Source of the DNA: Ctena decussata
Lineage: Eukaryota > Mollusca > Bivalvia > Lucinida > Lucinidae
Reading direction: 5' to 3'
Assembly: GCA_963989385.1 (NCBI GenBank)
Contig: OZ022502.1
Span: 49,221,454-49,285,453, forward strand
DNA length: 64,000 nucleotides
A program made the translations under genes and the position numbers. The notes under the pieces are model-generated. The model saw nothing but the letters and a program-made list of their open reading frames with translations, searched no databases and was not told the origin of the DNA. The stretch's first letter is position 1. Every line of letters starts with the position of its first letter. This document shows, piece by piece, positions 42,648 to 57,000 of the stretch.

Positions 42648-42715
42648 GTCAACACTTCAAGGAAAAAAATTGCTCCTCAACGTTGAGGAGCAATTTCTTT
42701 CCTTGAAGTGTTGAC
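42648..42715. repeat. 68-bp perfect-type hairpin
   Basis: GTCAACACTTCAAGGAAA and TTGCTCCTCAACGTTGAGGA form an almost perfect stem. Similar AGGAAAGAATTTGCTCC segments occur near 14050, 23740 and 53115. Confidence 0.7.
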
Positions 42716-44344
42716 TCTTATTGTTAAGGAAGCCAAAACTGAAAATACTAAAGTTGCTAAAGTTGCTTCCCTTGAAAGTGTACTCTTAAGTACGGGCATC
42801 CACGCAAGAAATTGCGATCCGAAAATTACCTCAAAAAGGAAGTAATGAGGACAAGTCTGAAAACAGTAGTCTCGGCGATATTTAGTTTTCCCTCAGAATC
42901 GCTGAAATATGCAATATTTGGTGAGCCCAAAAATCAGAAACATATACTGAGAGACTTTAGAAACGCACCAATTTGTAGCTTTGGATATGCTAGAAAAATG
43001 AATTTTTGTTTCATACAGCCATCAACTACTGTAATTTTGGTTTATTCCAATTTTAACCGGGAACACAAGCTTTCAAAATGAATGCAAAATTTGGTTTTAG
43101 GATATTCCTAAAGGGAGATAAATTCGCATTAATCCAATGATGATTGAAGCGTGATTTTCAGTTTGCTGCAATTTCGTAACTGCTGATCAGATTTGTGGTT
43201 ATTCATTGTTCATGCTTTATGTTCTCTTTTTATCGGTTACATTTCTTTCTTTTCAACGTCATTTTGCAAAGATTCAAACTTTTTGCACAAAACCGGAAGT
43301 GAAGGTAACGGACATATGAATAATTATTCAAATTTGCTTGGAACTGGTACATTAAGACATACTCTCATGACCTGGGTAGGTATACAATCAATTGGTCGGC
43401 TTTTAAGTCGGGCATCTCCAAATTTGAACTGTACCCTATTTTTTAAAAAAAATCCAATTTTCGAACATCGATAAAACACTCTTTCAAGGATCTTTGCCAT
43501 TTTTCATTGTTTTTACAGTGTGTGGTATTCATTCAGATGCATAAACATTAAAATTCGACAAAATGTGAATTCGTTAAAATTTTATGCGAAAAAGTAACCA
43601 AATTTCCATTTTCTCGAAATTTCTATGCATGGTTGCACACTCTCTGTAAGCGTTTGCAGACTTAAAGAATTCAACCATGCTAACTCGCACGAGTGCTCAA
43701 ACGTTTCCAATATTGCAAACTCTGGGTAAAATAATATGATATACAATGGTGCGTTTTTAAAGTCCCTCAGTATATATCGATGTGCGAGGACTGTATTTTT
43801 CCTTTTTTATGATTTACTCAAGTTTATTTCAACTAGGGTAAGTTCGCTATCAAACGTGGAATTTAATCCATTTTAAAATATTTTATTTCATGTGTAATAC
43901 GAGTCAAACTGGACAATTTTGTTTGTATCGATGTCACTTTCGCCCAAATATTCATTTCATTGAAATAATTGTAAGAAAATACTTCTTCCCTAAGTTGTTT
44001 AATCTGATGTACATGTAAGAGGGTAAGTGGGTCGTTTTTGTATTTGTAATGCGTGAATTCGGTATATTGAAATAAGCTTAACTGTTGTTTATATAAGTTA
44101 CATGTATTAGCTCGCCTCAACGGAAGCAAGTAGGAAGAGCCATAATTGTTGTCACCCCGGCGTCGTTGTCAGCATCCGAAAAAGATGTTTTAGTTAAATT
44201 GTTTTTATGCGACGGTTAAGGCACAGTCAGGCGAGCTATCCTGTAAATGTACAATACTTGTCTATTTTGTTTTCTGTTTCCCACCGAACATCATTTTGGC
44301 ATGTTTTTTCATTTTGTCGATTAAACTTTCATTGTCAATTCTTC

Positions 44345-44880
44345 ATACGATAAAGGGATCAAACATGTTTTTTTTCATGCATTTACATTTGTCAGGTTTC
44401 TAGGAAGCTGTTGAAAAGCGGTAATGAAGGCCAAGGTTTTCAAGACGTCTCGAGTGACCTGGCAAATGTTAGTGTAATGAAATAAAGCGTGTTTGATAAC
44501 TATTGTTGCATATATTCAACCACAATCCTTTAAAAATAATGAAAATATTCTGGCGCAATCCTTTAAAAATACTGAAAATGTTCGGCCTCATCGCCATTTC
44601 CTAACGTATACCTACACGGCAGTACACGCACTATGAAGATCTATAAAAATCCTAGTTCCAGGCCATGGTTAACCATTATGAACTTTTGCTAACACTTTTA
44701 GCAGCAGTTCACAGTCAAAATTATGTTCACTTAATTTTCCACTCCGATGTCACCTGGCCTTACAATTTTTAAAATTTTCAAATATGCAGAACTCCTGCAA
44801 ACAATACTTTTATCGGTATCTGCAGCTGCCAGCTTACTTCTGTATTGGTGGTGTATTACCCTAAAACTTGCCGGTCATTA
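44345..44880. repeat. About 0.5-kb dispersed repeat, copy 1
   Basis: It starts GGGATCAAACATG and contains CCTCATCGCCATT, TATAAAAATCCTRGTTYCAGGCC and a conserved 3' part (CTTCTGTATTG). A copy in the same orientation lies at 49340-49870. Its first 140 bp fold as an inverted repeat. It ends about 120 bp before gene B's first coding exon. Confidence 0.65.
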
Positions 44881-45001
44881 TCAGCGCGTGAATCACTTGT
44901 TAATGCATGCATTTATGAATTGATCATTTTCAAATTGTGATTTTTCATAACATATATTACTCCTTCTATACTTTTCTTTGTGTTTTTTTTACATAATACA
45001 G

Positions 45002-45064
45002 ACAAGAAGGGAAACAGATTGGATAACAATGGCTGCATTACTGAAGACTCAGTTATTCATACTG
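45002..45064 (+). CDS. Gene B coding exon 1: 5' leader, start codon and first half of signal peptide
   Basis: The acceptor ATAATACAG ends at 45001. A 27-nt leader leads to ATG at 45029, and 12 codons (MAALLKTQLFIL) end at a perfect GTAAGT donor. The exon ends in phase 0 and has the same plan as gene A coding exon 1. An upstream noncoding exon is implied but was not identified. Confidence 0.75.
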
Positions 45065-48000
45065 GTAAGTAGACGGACAAACAAACAGTTGTTGCATATT
45101 AATAGCCATGTACAGTACTATTTAATACACAGTTCTCCTTAATATTAAAGTATTCTGGAAGCAAGAAACTGCCACTGGAACAAAACTTTTGTTGCTGCAA
45201 GGCTCGAGCTTTTTGCCAAATATTGCAATTTTGATAGTTAACCTATCACACTGGGCATGCGCATTGTCTGATCGTAACCTACGGAATCTTGGCATTGTTC
45301 AAATGATCATTAATTTGATTCAGGATTTCCCAGCATAAAATATTCCAAATGAGTTTTAAAGATGTGTTTTGAAATCGATAGTACGGAAAAACAGCAGTGG
45401 AAAAGGAAAATAATCGTCCGTACAGTTCAATGCCAATGGCATCCAGAGGGAGATCAAGGTAAAAGGATAGAAGTTGTGAATTGTAACAAGATTAAAAAAT
45501 CTTGGAGCAACGGTCTCAGGTGATGACACAAAATCGGAGGGTCTCCCAAGGGCTGAACCAGCCACTCGTAATTTGTATTGTTTCATATGATTCAATTGTT
45601 GTTGTTGTTCTTTTGCTTTACGTCCACGGTAAATATCTATGGTCATGTCCGGTCGGTCATTTAACCTAATTAACCACACTATTTCTTGGTAGGCTTAGAC
45701 CTCCTATGCGGTAAACCAGTACTTAGTGCACATACTTCGCCAGTAACCGACAACTGCCCTTCATGAATCAGCGGAAGTAAGTGACCGAACCTGGAATCGA
45801 ACTGGGGACCTCAGGCTCTTGAGTCGGACGTGCTACCGACTGCGCTACTCGGCCTGGCTCATGACGTTTCAGTGTCCTAATAGTTTTACGCGGAACTGAT
45901 ATACATGTCTCAGGACTCTTACAGCCTAATCCATTTAAAAAAATAGGGTCCATTAAAATAAACAATGTGTCTCTACAATTACTTGACTACGTTTATGAAA
46001 AATTGCAGAAAAAATGATCCCACCAGTGGCATGTACTGCAGGTGTCCTGAGGATCGTCGTTCGAGATTTCATGACCATGTATCTGTAACATAATCATGTT
46101 GTTGTCATAAATGAAACAAGATACAACATTGTAATAGATCATGATTTAGTGAACTTAGATGGGGAAATCCTTGTCTAGTACGTCTAGTTCTCTCTCTCTC
46201 TGCCTCTCTCTCTCTCTCTCTCTCACACACAGACACATGTGTAAACCCACCTTTAAAAGCCCCATTGCTCTATCAGCATGAAATATTTTATCGTGAGGTA
46301 TCGCTGCAAACTTCTCACTACAGTTTCGCCGTTGATTATTATCGTGATTGGCCGGTTTTGAAAAATGAAAACGTCCTTGAGTTTACCTTAAAATAGATTT
46401 GAATAAATAACTAGGTCATTTTAGTTGGCAACTAATAGGCCCTACTTTTGATTTCACAAGCTTTATTTCATGGTAAAAACACAAGGTACAGGAGATAAAA
46501 ATACAAGGTACAGGCGTTTTAACAAATGATAAAAACTGTACAAAAATGTTAATCAAGGATCCCCTTGATTGTGCTGCGGTTGTATTATTTCATTGCTTAA
46601 CGGGGAACCAGTGACGAAAGGCGTATTTTTCTGTAGAGGCTCATCATTTTTCCAAAATACCTTGTTCCTTCTTTTTGCCAGGTATCTGATACAAAAAAAG
46701 CATATCAACCGACATATTTTCACTATTTCTGAAGGCTGTACAGGTTTCATAATGATTTGTATTTTGACGAATTTACCCACTGGTAGGACTATGGCGCCTT
46801 TAAACCGTTGGCTGATTGGCACACACCACAGACTCTGATCAGACTGCTCACTTAGTCTGTTATTTCTGTCCCAAATCCTCCCCCTAATGCTATGACTGTA
46901 ATCACTGTTTTTCAGACTTCGGTGCCTCTTTTGCTCATACATGTTAATAGTCAAGATGTGCTGCACAGAAGAGGCAAGTTTTCGTTCTATTTAGATATAT
47001 GAGCCGCGACACGAGAAAACCAACAATGTGGTTGTGCGCCCAGCACAGACTCAGATCAGCCTGGGCATCCACCTAGTCTGATCAGAGTCTTCCTTTAGCA
47101 CTTAAAGGGTAGCTAAGGGTCTAAGCTACCTCCATGCGGACAGCGAAGACTCTGATCAGACTGGGCGGATGCCCAGGCTGATCTGAGTCTGCGATGGGCG
47201 CACAACCACATTGTTGGTTTTGTCGCGTCGCGGCTCATATATCTCATAACAGAGTTTGAATTTACATTTAATCATTAGCTAAATAAACGCTAACTGGGTC
47301 ACAACGAAAGTTGAAAGCTTCTCGAAGTCTCGTAGAAGTTTGCTTAACTCTTTCACTACCAAAAAGCAGACGACAAAATTTTCGTCTGCAAAAATTAAAA
47401 AAATGCCTTGTCCAAGACTTTTTATATTGAGAATTCAAAGACTAGAGGGCAAACCGTGTAGATCTAGATGAGGCGGCTCATTATGAGCCGACTCATCAGG
47501 ATCTACGCTGTTTGCAAATTTTGCTAATTGCGTCACTGGGGCTTAAAGAGTTAATATTCCTTAATGAGTATTTAGTCGAAAGTCTTATCATCATTTAGGC
47601 TGGAAGCCAGACTAGACTAGACTGCTTCAATGAAGATTTACATTTCTTTACAGCGATCAGTGTTAACCAAAGTGTTGTCTACATGTAATTTATCGTTTTG
47701 ATTCGATTTTTTTACTGACCGATGGGTATAACATGAAATAACCCAGTTTCTGTTCCAGGTACATGCATTTGTGAAGGATTTAAAGTTATTTGCTAAAAAT
47801 AATAGCTTCCATTGAACGTTGCGCAAAGTACATATTGGAGAAAAGTGTGACAGCAAAGCGTCTAAATTTAAAAAAATATCAAGAAATATCCATAGAAAAC
47901 TACTATAGTGATGCTTGCTTAGAGTGTAAATGACGGGATAGGTTAGGTTAATAAGGTTTGTTTGCAAGATGCTCCACATTCGGGTTGTGAAAAACGAGCG

Positions 48001-51000
48001 TTGAAATAAAAAGAAAATGGACGAAAATAAATACATGTAGTAATAAAATGTGTATTCTTACGGTTTTGTAGATTGCGGTAAAAGGTATCATCTCCAGAAT
48101 GGCTACGTGGACTTTACTGAAGCCGATACGACTCTCGAAGCCACAGTCACGTGCAATCCAGGTTTCAAAGCTGGAAAAACTGGCAAAATATACTGCGGTT
48201 CTGATGGCATCTGGACAGATGAAACTTGTGTTCCTAAGGGTGGGTACTGGAAAAATATTTACCAATTAATGCCTAGCGTCACAGAAATAGGACGCAGGCA
48301 AATAGTGCAGACCCAGATCAGACGCCGCAAAACGCGGCGTCTGATCAGGGTCTACACTATTTGCATAAGACACATAGGTATTTCTCCTTAAAGTAGTATA
48401 AAAAAAAAATGATAAAAGTATACCAAACCAGACACCCCTTAATTGACAAATGGATTCATCCATTTGATAATGATAGCAGAGTCCAATGGTCATAAATGAG
48501 TAAAAAAAAAACTTGTTGACCATGTTGAAAGAACCCAAACTTCTCTCGGGCGATTTGTTTATTGTGACATGTACACATGTAATAATAAGATGTTTAATAG
48601 ACTAGCTGCCCTCCTGGGCATTTCGCTCACCTTTCTTTGCTGTGTGTCGCCTTTGTTGTTTTATTTTCCATTTGATGTTTAGAACGACACCGAGAAATCT
48701 CTATAATTCATTGAAAAGTATAAAACAAAACATTGTTTGTCAGTACATATGTTCACCAGTGACCGCCTACCATGAACAGTGACTGGTCCTTTGTTTAAAC
48801 AATATTTTATTCAACTATGACATATTATACATTCAGAGTACAATTTTCATGAAAAAGGATTTGGACGAAAGCTCATGGCTTGTATAGACCATTACCTTAC
48901 TAACTCGGCGTCCATTGATCTGTGCCTCCCCTAACAATTGTTTTATATTTTGCAGATTGCGGCGATGAGAAAACAGTTGAACATGGGAAGGTAACTTACG
49001 GGAACCTTACAACATTTGGGGAACTGGCAGAGGTGACTTGTGACACCGGGTATAAAGTAAACGGGCATCCGTATCTTATTTGCCAGGAGGATGGGAAATG
49101 GAACTCAAACACCACGTGCGTTACAGTCGGTAAGCATAACTTTGTCACTTCCCGTAATTAGCGGAGGAGCACTTGGCTATTATCCAGTTACAGTGCCGAA
49201 CGGTTGCGACAATAGAAATTTGTATACCATAATTACATTACGGACAGTTCCACATTTGAATCGGCCAAGTCCACTCATACTACGTGTATACATGTCATTG
49301 AGCAACATTACCATATGAACTGGCAAGTTTGTATAATAATATAGGGATCAAACATGGTTTTTCATGCATTAACGTTTGCAAGGTCAGGTCCCTTGGGAGA
49401 TGTTGAAAACCGAGGCCGAAGGCAGGCCTTGGTTTTCAACATCTCCCTCGGGACCTTTCAAACGTTAATGCATTAGAAAAATGTTTAATCGTTATTATAT
49501 GCACTGCATAAATTCATCTACAAAGCTCCAAAAATAACTACAATGTTTGGGCACTATATTTCAGCCTCATCGCCATTACCTTGCTAATTGCTACACCCAC
49601 TGTACATGTCTATAAAAATCCTGGTTTCAGGCCATGGTCAGCTATCGTGAGTTTTTCTCACCCTTTAGCAGTCGTAATCTTGTTCATCAAGGTTTCACTC
49701 GATGTCGTCTGCACTTTCATGTTAACAATATCCGAATTTGTATAACTCTTCCGTACAAGTCTTTTATGGATAACTGCAAACGCAATCTTTCCGCTTATTT
49801 CTGTACTGACAGACTACTGCCCTGCAACGTGCATACGCAAGGTCGCAAAGGCGGTCATTATAGCATGTGAAAAGTTTTGTTAATACATGTTTTTGTTCGC
49901 TAAAGCATGCCTATGAACAGCGTGTGACACCGACATTTATGCAATAATCATAAATAAAAATCCAGAATCTATCAAGTGCATGAGGCGATTATCAATACAA
50001 ACATGAAATTCAGAATGTTTGAATACACGTGACAAATGTAAAAGGTCCTTTCAAACATGGGATTTTGAAGTCCTGAGGATATATGCTTATGTTTTAATGA
50101 AAAGCAGTCCGATTCAAGATTTTTTTTTTCAGACTGCGGAATGGACTACAAGATCGATCATGGATATGTAGAGTTTAAAGGGAAAGATACAATATACGAC
50201 AAAACATTTGATGTTACATGTGAGAAAGGCTATGAGCTGGCAGGAGACGCACAGACCACGTGTCTTGCAGATGGTAAATGGAGCAAGCACACTGCCTGTC
50301 TGCCTGTTGGTATGTATCAGTAACCAGTAAATTGATTGAACTAATTAAAAACAATTAATTAATTGTAATTAATTAGTTAATAAATAAATCAAAAAATAAA
50401 TAAATTATTTAAATAATTAAATAATTTATTTATTTATTTATTCAATCTGTCAGTGTTTATACAAACAATTACCCAAATTTTTCAGTATATTTTTTTCTTG
50501 TCGCTGGCCGGGTTTGAACCCTCACGGATGCGGCGACAGCGCCTAGCACTGCAATGTGCGTCAGCTTTAACCATTACGCTACCGAGACGTCCCCAAAAAA
50601 GGACGCTCAAATAACGTATATAAAGCTAACTGACGTTGCAGTACACTCCGTATATAGGGGTTTCTATTTCTTATTAACTTCTGACAAGTGTCGCCTCCAC
50701 TGATGAGAGAAATATCATAATTCGGTAGAAAAACAGAAGTTATTTTTTTCTTGTCAGTATTTCTCCATGGAAGCGGTGTCCGTCTTACCGTATTTATTTA
50801 GATATAAAACGGTATTTTTCCATCTCTAGTAAGACAACTCAAAGCGAAATCAGTCCTAAAGATTTCTGTTATGAGATGCTCTGTTAATTAATTTTTTATT
50901 TTTCTAAAACAATCGCAAAAATCTGGACGGATCTATAGGTATTTGGGACTGTATAGAAAGATAAAATCTCAAAACTCAAGGTCCGTCATATAAGACTGAT

Positions 51001-54000
51001 GATCTTGATACATAGCTTTGTTTCTGAAGGGAAAACCCCATCTTATAACCTAAGAAATACGTCGATAGTGTTATCACCTCTCTTCCTAGCGTCATTGAAA
51101 ACCAATGAGCAGATGTGAATTCTTGCTGTTCACACATATAACGCAGTACGTTTATGAACAGAAACGGTCTTATACAACCTTTTAATTTATCCTATTGACA
51201 AATGACACAGGGCATGATGCAATTCATGTTAGTCAGCTTTAATAGCAACTTATAACCTTCATGCCAGCTGGGGTTAGACTGTCATTAAGCAAATGTAGGA
51301 CTGTTCTGAAAACAGACTGACATGGATCGAGTCATGACTGCTGATGAGCGGGTCTCTTTACCATTGAATGAATAGAATGTTGTTGGACAGCCATTTGAGC
51401 CACATCGTGTGATGTTCAACAATGTGGCATTGGTGACAAGCAAAGGCTCTGATTAGACTGCACGTAAGTAAGTGCAGTCTGATCAGAGCCTTCGCTTGTC
51501 ACATCAGCTTCTTCAATGGAAAAGACCAAAGTCATACAGCAAACATTGAGGTCTCTGATTCTCCTGCATGTGTGGAACAGACGGATGATCTATACAGTCA
51601 ACCCCTTTTTACAACGGCAATCATTACAACAGTAAAACCTTTATAACGTCATTTTGGTTTGCACAATCCATTAAAATATGCATTCTTTAGAGGGTCCACT
51701 GTATATCACACGACAAAACTGCGACTTTGTTGGAAGACACATGATGTGGCTAAATTTTGTTTGACAGAATGTGGTACCCAGTTTTTTCTGGATAATGGAT
51801 ATGCCGATTTCACCGACGTAGAGACAACCTACAATCAAAAGCTCCCAGTCTACTGTAACGTTGGATATTTTCGCCAGGGAAATGACTACTTTATTTGTGA
51901 TGAGAACAGCACTTGGAGCTGGCCCGAGGATATCAGGTGTAACCAAGTCCGTAAGCAGCTTTCTTTTACGGTTCTTTCTTAACGTAAAAAATCTACACCC
52001 TGAAATGTGACAAGTAATGGACACAGTCGCCTTTAATAAGATTTACTCGTCGACACATGTTGCATGACACAGGTGTTATGCAACCATTTTTTCACAAGTA
52101 GGTTTGGCTGAGAAGATGAGACATGTTGCATGCAACATATCTGTGTCATGCAACATGTTTCGGTGTTTACACGGCGACACAAATGTCATGCCATATATGT
52201 CGTCTTGTAAACCCAGCTTTGGACAGCTGCAAGGTCTATCATACATTCCGAACAATTCTGTGTCTTCCAGACCTATCAGAGATTTTGGTTTCAATTCTAA
52301 GGGCAGCCATTTCTGTCAAAGTCTTACATCAGATCAATTTCACGTGTAAGCTGTCCAATGTGCCACAATTTTAACGTAGATCTAATACTGACAACAGCTG
52401 TTTTGAATCAGCCGATAAAAACAAAATGAAATTATAATTTACTAATTAAGCAGATCAAGCAGAAAAAGATGCCTTCCCTGCAGGCACACAATGTTGATAC
52501 TTTGAAAATATTTTGATTCAATTTTAACGTTTTGTGCCTACTACATTCTGAATAACATTAATTTTGCAATCAGCTGACTGTTCATCTTTGCAGAATGACC
52601 AGACCCTTCGCCTATTTGCCTACTATGCAATGATTCATAGTTCCATTGGTTGTTGACGGAAGGAGAAAAGACTCTGATCAAACTGCGCAAATGCGTAGGC
52701 TGATCTGAGCCTTTTCTGCTAGCGCCAACCGCAGATCGCATTTGCCCATTTTCCATAAACTTTGCAGATTGCAAAACCAACCACTCTATAGCACACAGTC
52801 AAGCAAACTTCACTTCGAGGTCAACATTTATCTATGGCGAAGTAGTTCCTGTGTACTGTGACTCTGGATATTACCTGGTAGGAGGTCCCTTTGCTACTTG
52901 CCAGGCCGATGGAGAGTGGAGTGATACAAGATGCGAACCTAAAGGTTTGTTTTTTTTATTCTGAGATTCTTGTTATGTCACCATTACTTTGTTTAAGGTG
53001 AATGGATACATCCCATAATTTCCTGCCATCTCTACGAAGGAAAAAAACTTTTGTGACTTCCAGTTGCTTCCCTGGTCAATAAAACTCTTCCAAAATGTGA
53101 TTACTATTTTCAGAAAAGAATTTGCTCCTCGACAGAGCCGACAAAGAATTAGAAGACAAGTACTTCGGGTGAACAATAACCTTTCCTTAATCTGTTTCCG
53201 TTCACCTTAATATGAAATCATTCAATACTATTTTCCCCTTGATCATTATTAAAACATATCACAAAAACTATTTTATCAAATATTTTTACATGTTATGTCA
53301 GTAACGGAGTGCTGATAAATGTTCAGGTCTTGAATCCTCAAAACGATGGAGAAAGCAAACAACAATCATATTAATTGTATAACTGGTCACAAAGCCAGCG
53401 TGCAGAACTCAGCATAATGAAATTCGAAACAGTGGTAAACGCTTGGGTCTATGTCGCCCGTTAACTGTACCATAGCACAAATGAACTATAAATTTAAAGA
53501 GTAACTATACTTCAGGAACTGACTGAATCAGATCCCAAACCCTATCCCCAACATCATTTATAAAGTAGTGCTTATATTTAAGATTGTGGAATGGAATACG
53601 ACATAGAATTTGGCACTGTCACCTTTGATGAGCGTTGGACCACGTACAGATCAAAAGCTACTGTCACTTGTCACGATGGGTACCGTATACACGGGGAAGA
53701 GTCTCTTACATGCCTGGCTAGTGGGAAATGGAGCACCCTGACCAAATGTGTCATTCACGGTAATCATGCTTATGTTATTGACAGACCAGTGACAACACCA
53801 TATTAAGGAGTAAAGCCCATAATGGCAGTTTAAAACTGAACCTATATAAAACAGGTGCATGTGTTAATAGCCCAAACGACTTTTAAAATACATGCACATC
53901 TGTAAATTTAAAATACAACCATTAAAATACATGTACTCCTGTAAATAGCATGATGCATCATTCGAACATATTCAAATACAAAGAAAACCTGTAAATTGTT

Positions 54001-57000
54001 TGGTTAATTTAGTTATTTATTTATACAAATTAATCTGTAAATACTCGGTAAATTTTAAACGTTAGGTGGTACATCTGTAAGTTTCCTGGTAAAATTGTAA
54101 AATACAGATACACCTGAAAATTGCCTTATACACTTCTAGAATACAGGTTCACCTGTAAATAGCTAGATACATCTCTAAAATGCAAACACACATGTTAATT
54201 TGCCAAATGTACCTTTCAAATACAGGTCCATTTACACATTACAAGATATACATGTACATCTAAGATACAGGTAGACTTATAAGTTACTTGATTCTATTAT
54301 ATTCTATTCTATCCAATAGCCTTACTAGGTCGTTGGGGCACCACAGATGAGAACTTGAATTAGCAGATAACCCTAGAAATACTATTAAAATTATAAATAA
54401 CCAGATGCACCCTAATACAGGTAACCTGTTCATTGCCTAACCATCTTTGAAGTACATGTACATGTTTACCTGTGAATTGCCTGTGCACCTTCAAAGTATA
54501 GGTACCCATGTACATGAATATTGCTTGGCACTTTTTTACATGTCCACCCGTAAATTGCCCGATACACCTTTTTGTACACATTAGTAACACACAGTCACCT
54601 GCAGTGAATAGTCCAATAAAAATTTCAGGTACACCAAAAACAGATACATCTGTAAAGAGCCTGATAGACCTTAAAATACAGTTACCTGTATCTTAATCAA
54701 AAGCTATTAGGTAAGCACAGGTTTTGTTTCCATTGTAGTCTGTGAAACAGTGTACCAGCTTGATAATGGATATGTGGATTTCTTCCAAGCGGAAGTCTCA
54801 TACAAGAAAAGGGTGAATGTTACTTGTAACGAAGGTTATTTTGTTGATGGCGACGAGCAAGTTGAGTGTTTGAAGGACGGAAAATGGAGTGAGACCAAGT
54901 GTAGTAATAGTAAGTCACCCAAGGCGGCCAGTATGAAATTATTATTATTAAAACAATTTAAAACAAAGGTGCAAAGTCATATCAAATTTGTTAACCTTAC
55001 TTCCCAAAGTAAGGATCAGAATTGAATTGTTTGTCTATAAAACAAATATTTGGTATCTCAGAACAATGGTGCTGATACATCGACACGTAAATGTTTTTAA
55101 ACTAGAACTTAGCCCTTAAAAAGCAGACGACAAAATTCACGTCTGCAGAATTTCAAACAATATTTCGTCCAAGCGTTATCATATTGAGAATTCGAACACT
55201 AGAGGACAAAACAGTGTAGATTCAGATGAGGTGGCTCATGATGAGCCACCTCATCTTGATTTACACTGTTTGCCAATTCAAAAATTTTAATTTTTGGCGC
55301 TTTAAAGATTAAGTATAGTCTGATTATAAACGCACTATTTTCATAGTGATGTTCTATCACGCAATTTTAACGTAAAGTCACTCAGAGCCACTTGTTACTA
55401 CACATGCCAACCAGCCGTCACATATGCAGAGTCTAGTCGGGGCATGTAAAGTTTTTTCTTTTAACCTAAACGATCAAGTTATCTCCTGAGCAAAGTGCGG
55501 ATGCTGACAGGGACAGTACGGACATATCATTTAAGTTGTCATGTCTCTGATTTACAGGTCATATATTTACAAATGAAATGTACATGTGAATACATTTGCT
55601 ATAATTGTAGACATCCTGAGTGACAAGAGCAAAGTAATTATGGCTGGATGTGGCGCTGGAGTTCTGTTGGCTGCAATTGTGATAATAACCTTTGTCTTGT
55701 TGAAAAGAAAACAAATGCTGTAAGTGTTGCGTATGACTACTTTCAACTGCATTACATGTAAACAACCAACTGGTCATTATGTAAGCCGTCACTAGGCAAG
55801 ACGAATTCAGCTTTGCGACCCATAATGGCAATTTAACAAAATAAGTTGACTCGATAAACATCACTAATTATCGTCAAACATCAGATTCTTCCGTTGCCAA
55901 CGTTGTTTAACATCGGCGATCACAGAGCACCATGGCACTCTTCTGTTGCCAACTTTGTTTAACATCGCCGATCACCGAGAAACATGGTACTCTTCCGTTG
56001 CCAGCTTTGCTTAACATCGGCGATCACCGAGAAACATGGTACTATTCCGTTCCCAACTTTGTTTAACATCGGCGATCACCGAGAAACATGATACTCTTCC
56101 GTTGCCAACTTCATTTAACCTCGACGAGTGCCGAGAAACATGGTACTCTTCCGTTGCCAACTTCATTTAACCTCGACGATTACCGAGAAACATCGTATTT
56201 TTCCATTGCAAACTTCGTTTAACATCGGCGATCACCGAGAAACATGGTACTCTTCTGTTGCCAACTTCATTTACCCTCGACGATTACCGAGAAACATCGT
56301 ATTTTTCCATTGCAAACTTCGTTTAACATCGGCGATCACCGAGAAACATGTTACTCTTCTGTTGCCAACTTCATTTAACCTCGGCGATCACCGAGAAACA
56401 TCGTATTATTCCATTGCCAACTTCGTTTTACATTGGCGATCATCGTGAAACATGGCACTCTTCTGTTGCCAACTTCATTTAACCTTGACGATTACCGACA
56501 AACATTTTATTTTTCCATTGCCAACTTCGTTTTACATCGGCGAGCAATGGAAGAATATGATATATGTTGGTGGCTGGTTAGTGTTAGTCTTTCTCGCGAG
56601 AGGTTTGCGATATCTTATTCTGACTTTGCGGAAAGTGCCGAATGTTTGCGACTTTTGGTGTCAAGTGAAGTTGGTAGCAGCAGAATAAGATGTTCTTCCG
56701 TGTGTGACGGAATTTTCTGATTGCCTTAGTTGGCCCGGTGGGTTAAAAACCGTAATATATTTGCACCCTTTCACTGTCGGATATATAAAAAGTAATAAAA
56801 AGAGGTTCTTTTTCAAATTATTAAAATATCGCAGCCTTAACAACCTTGTGCGGAGCTGGAAAATCGTCAACCGTTCTTTGATACAGTGTTTGCTTTGTTT
56901 ATTATGTCCCCATCAAAGAAGACGCACGGGCGTGACAATTTCTTGTATGCACGACATTATCCCTTGAACCAGTGGATGGACGTATACCAAAGTTACATGC

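Larger units (their letters stand above)
36121..45001. other. Intergenic region between gene A and gene B; no gene supported
   Basis: It contains MITEs, a repeated-motif hairpin at 38104-38230, LINE debris at 38958-39480, a TIR element at 41721-42318 and a dispersed repeat at 44345-44880. Promoter and any 5' noncoding exon of gene B should lie here but no signal could be picked with confidence. Confidence 0.5.

Noticed and set aside
50507..50592. Functional tRNA gene on the minus strand
   Set aside because: A and B boxes are good but the acceptor stem and arm layout are poor. A tRNA-derived repeat is likelier; a tRNA covariance-model scan would settle it.
56128..56720. ORFs of 78-106 codons in the last gene B intron
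   Set aside because: They are translations of the 52-bp minisatellite.
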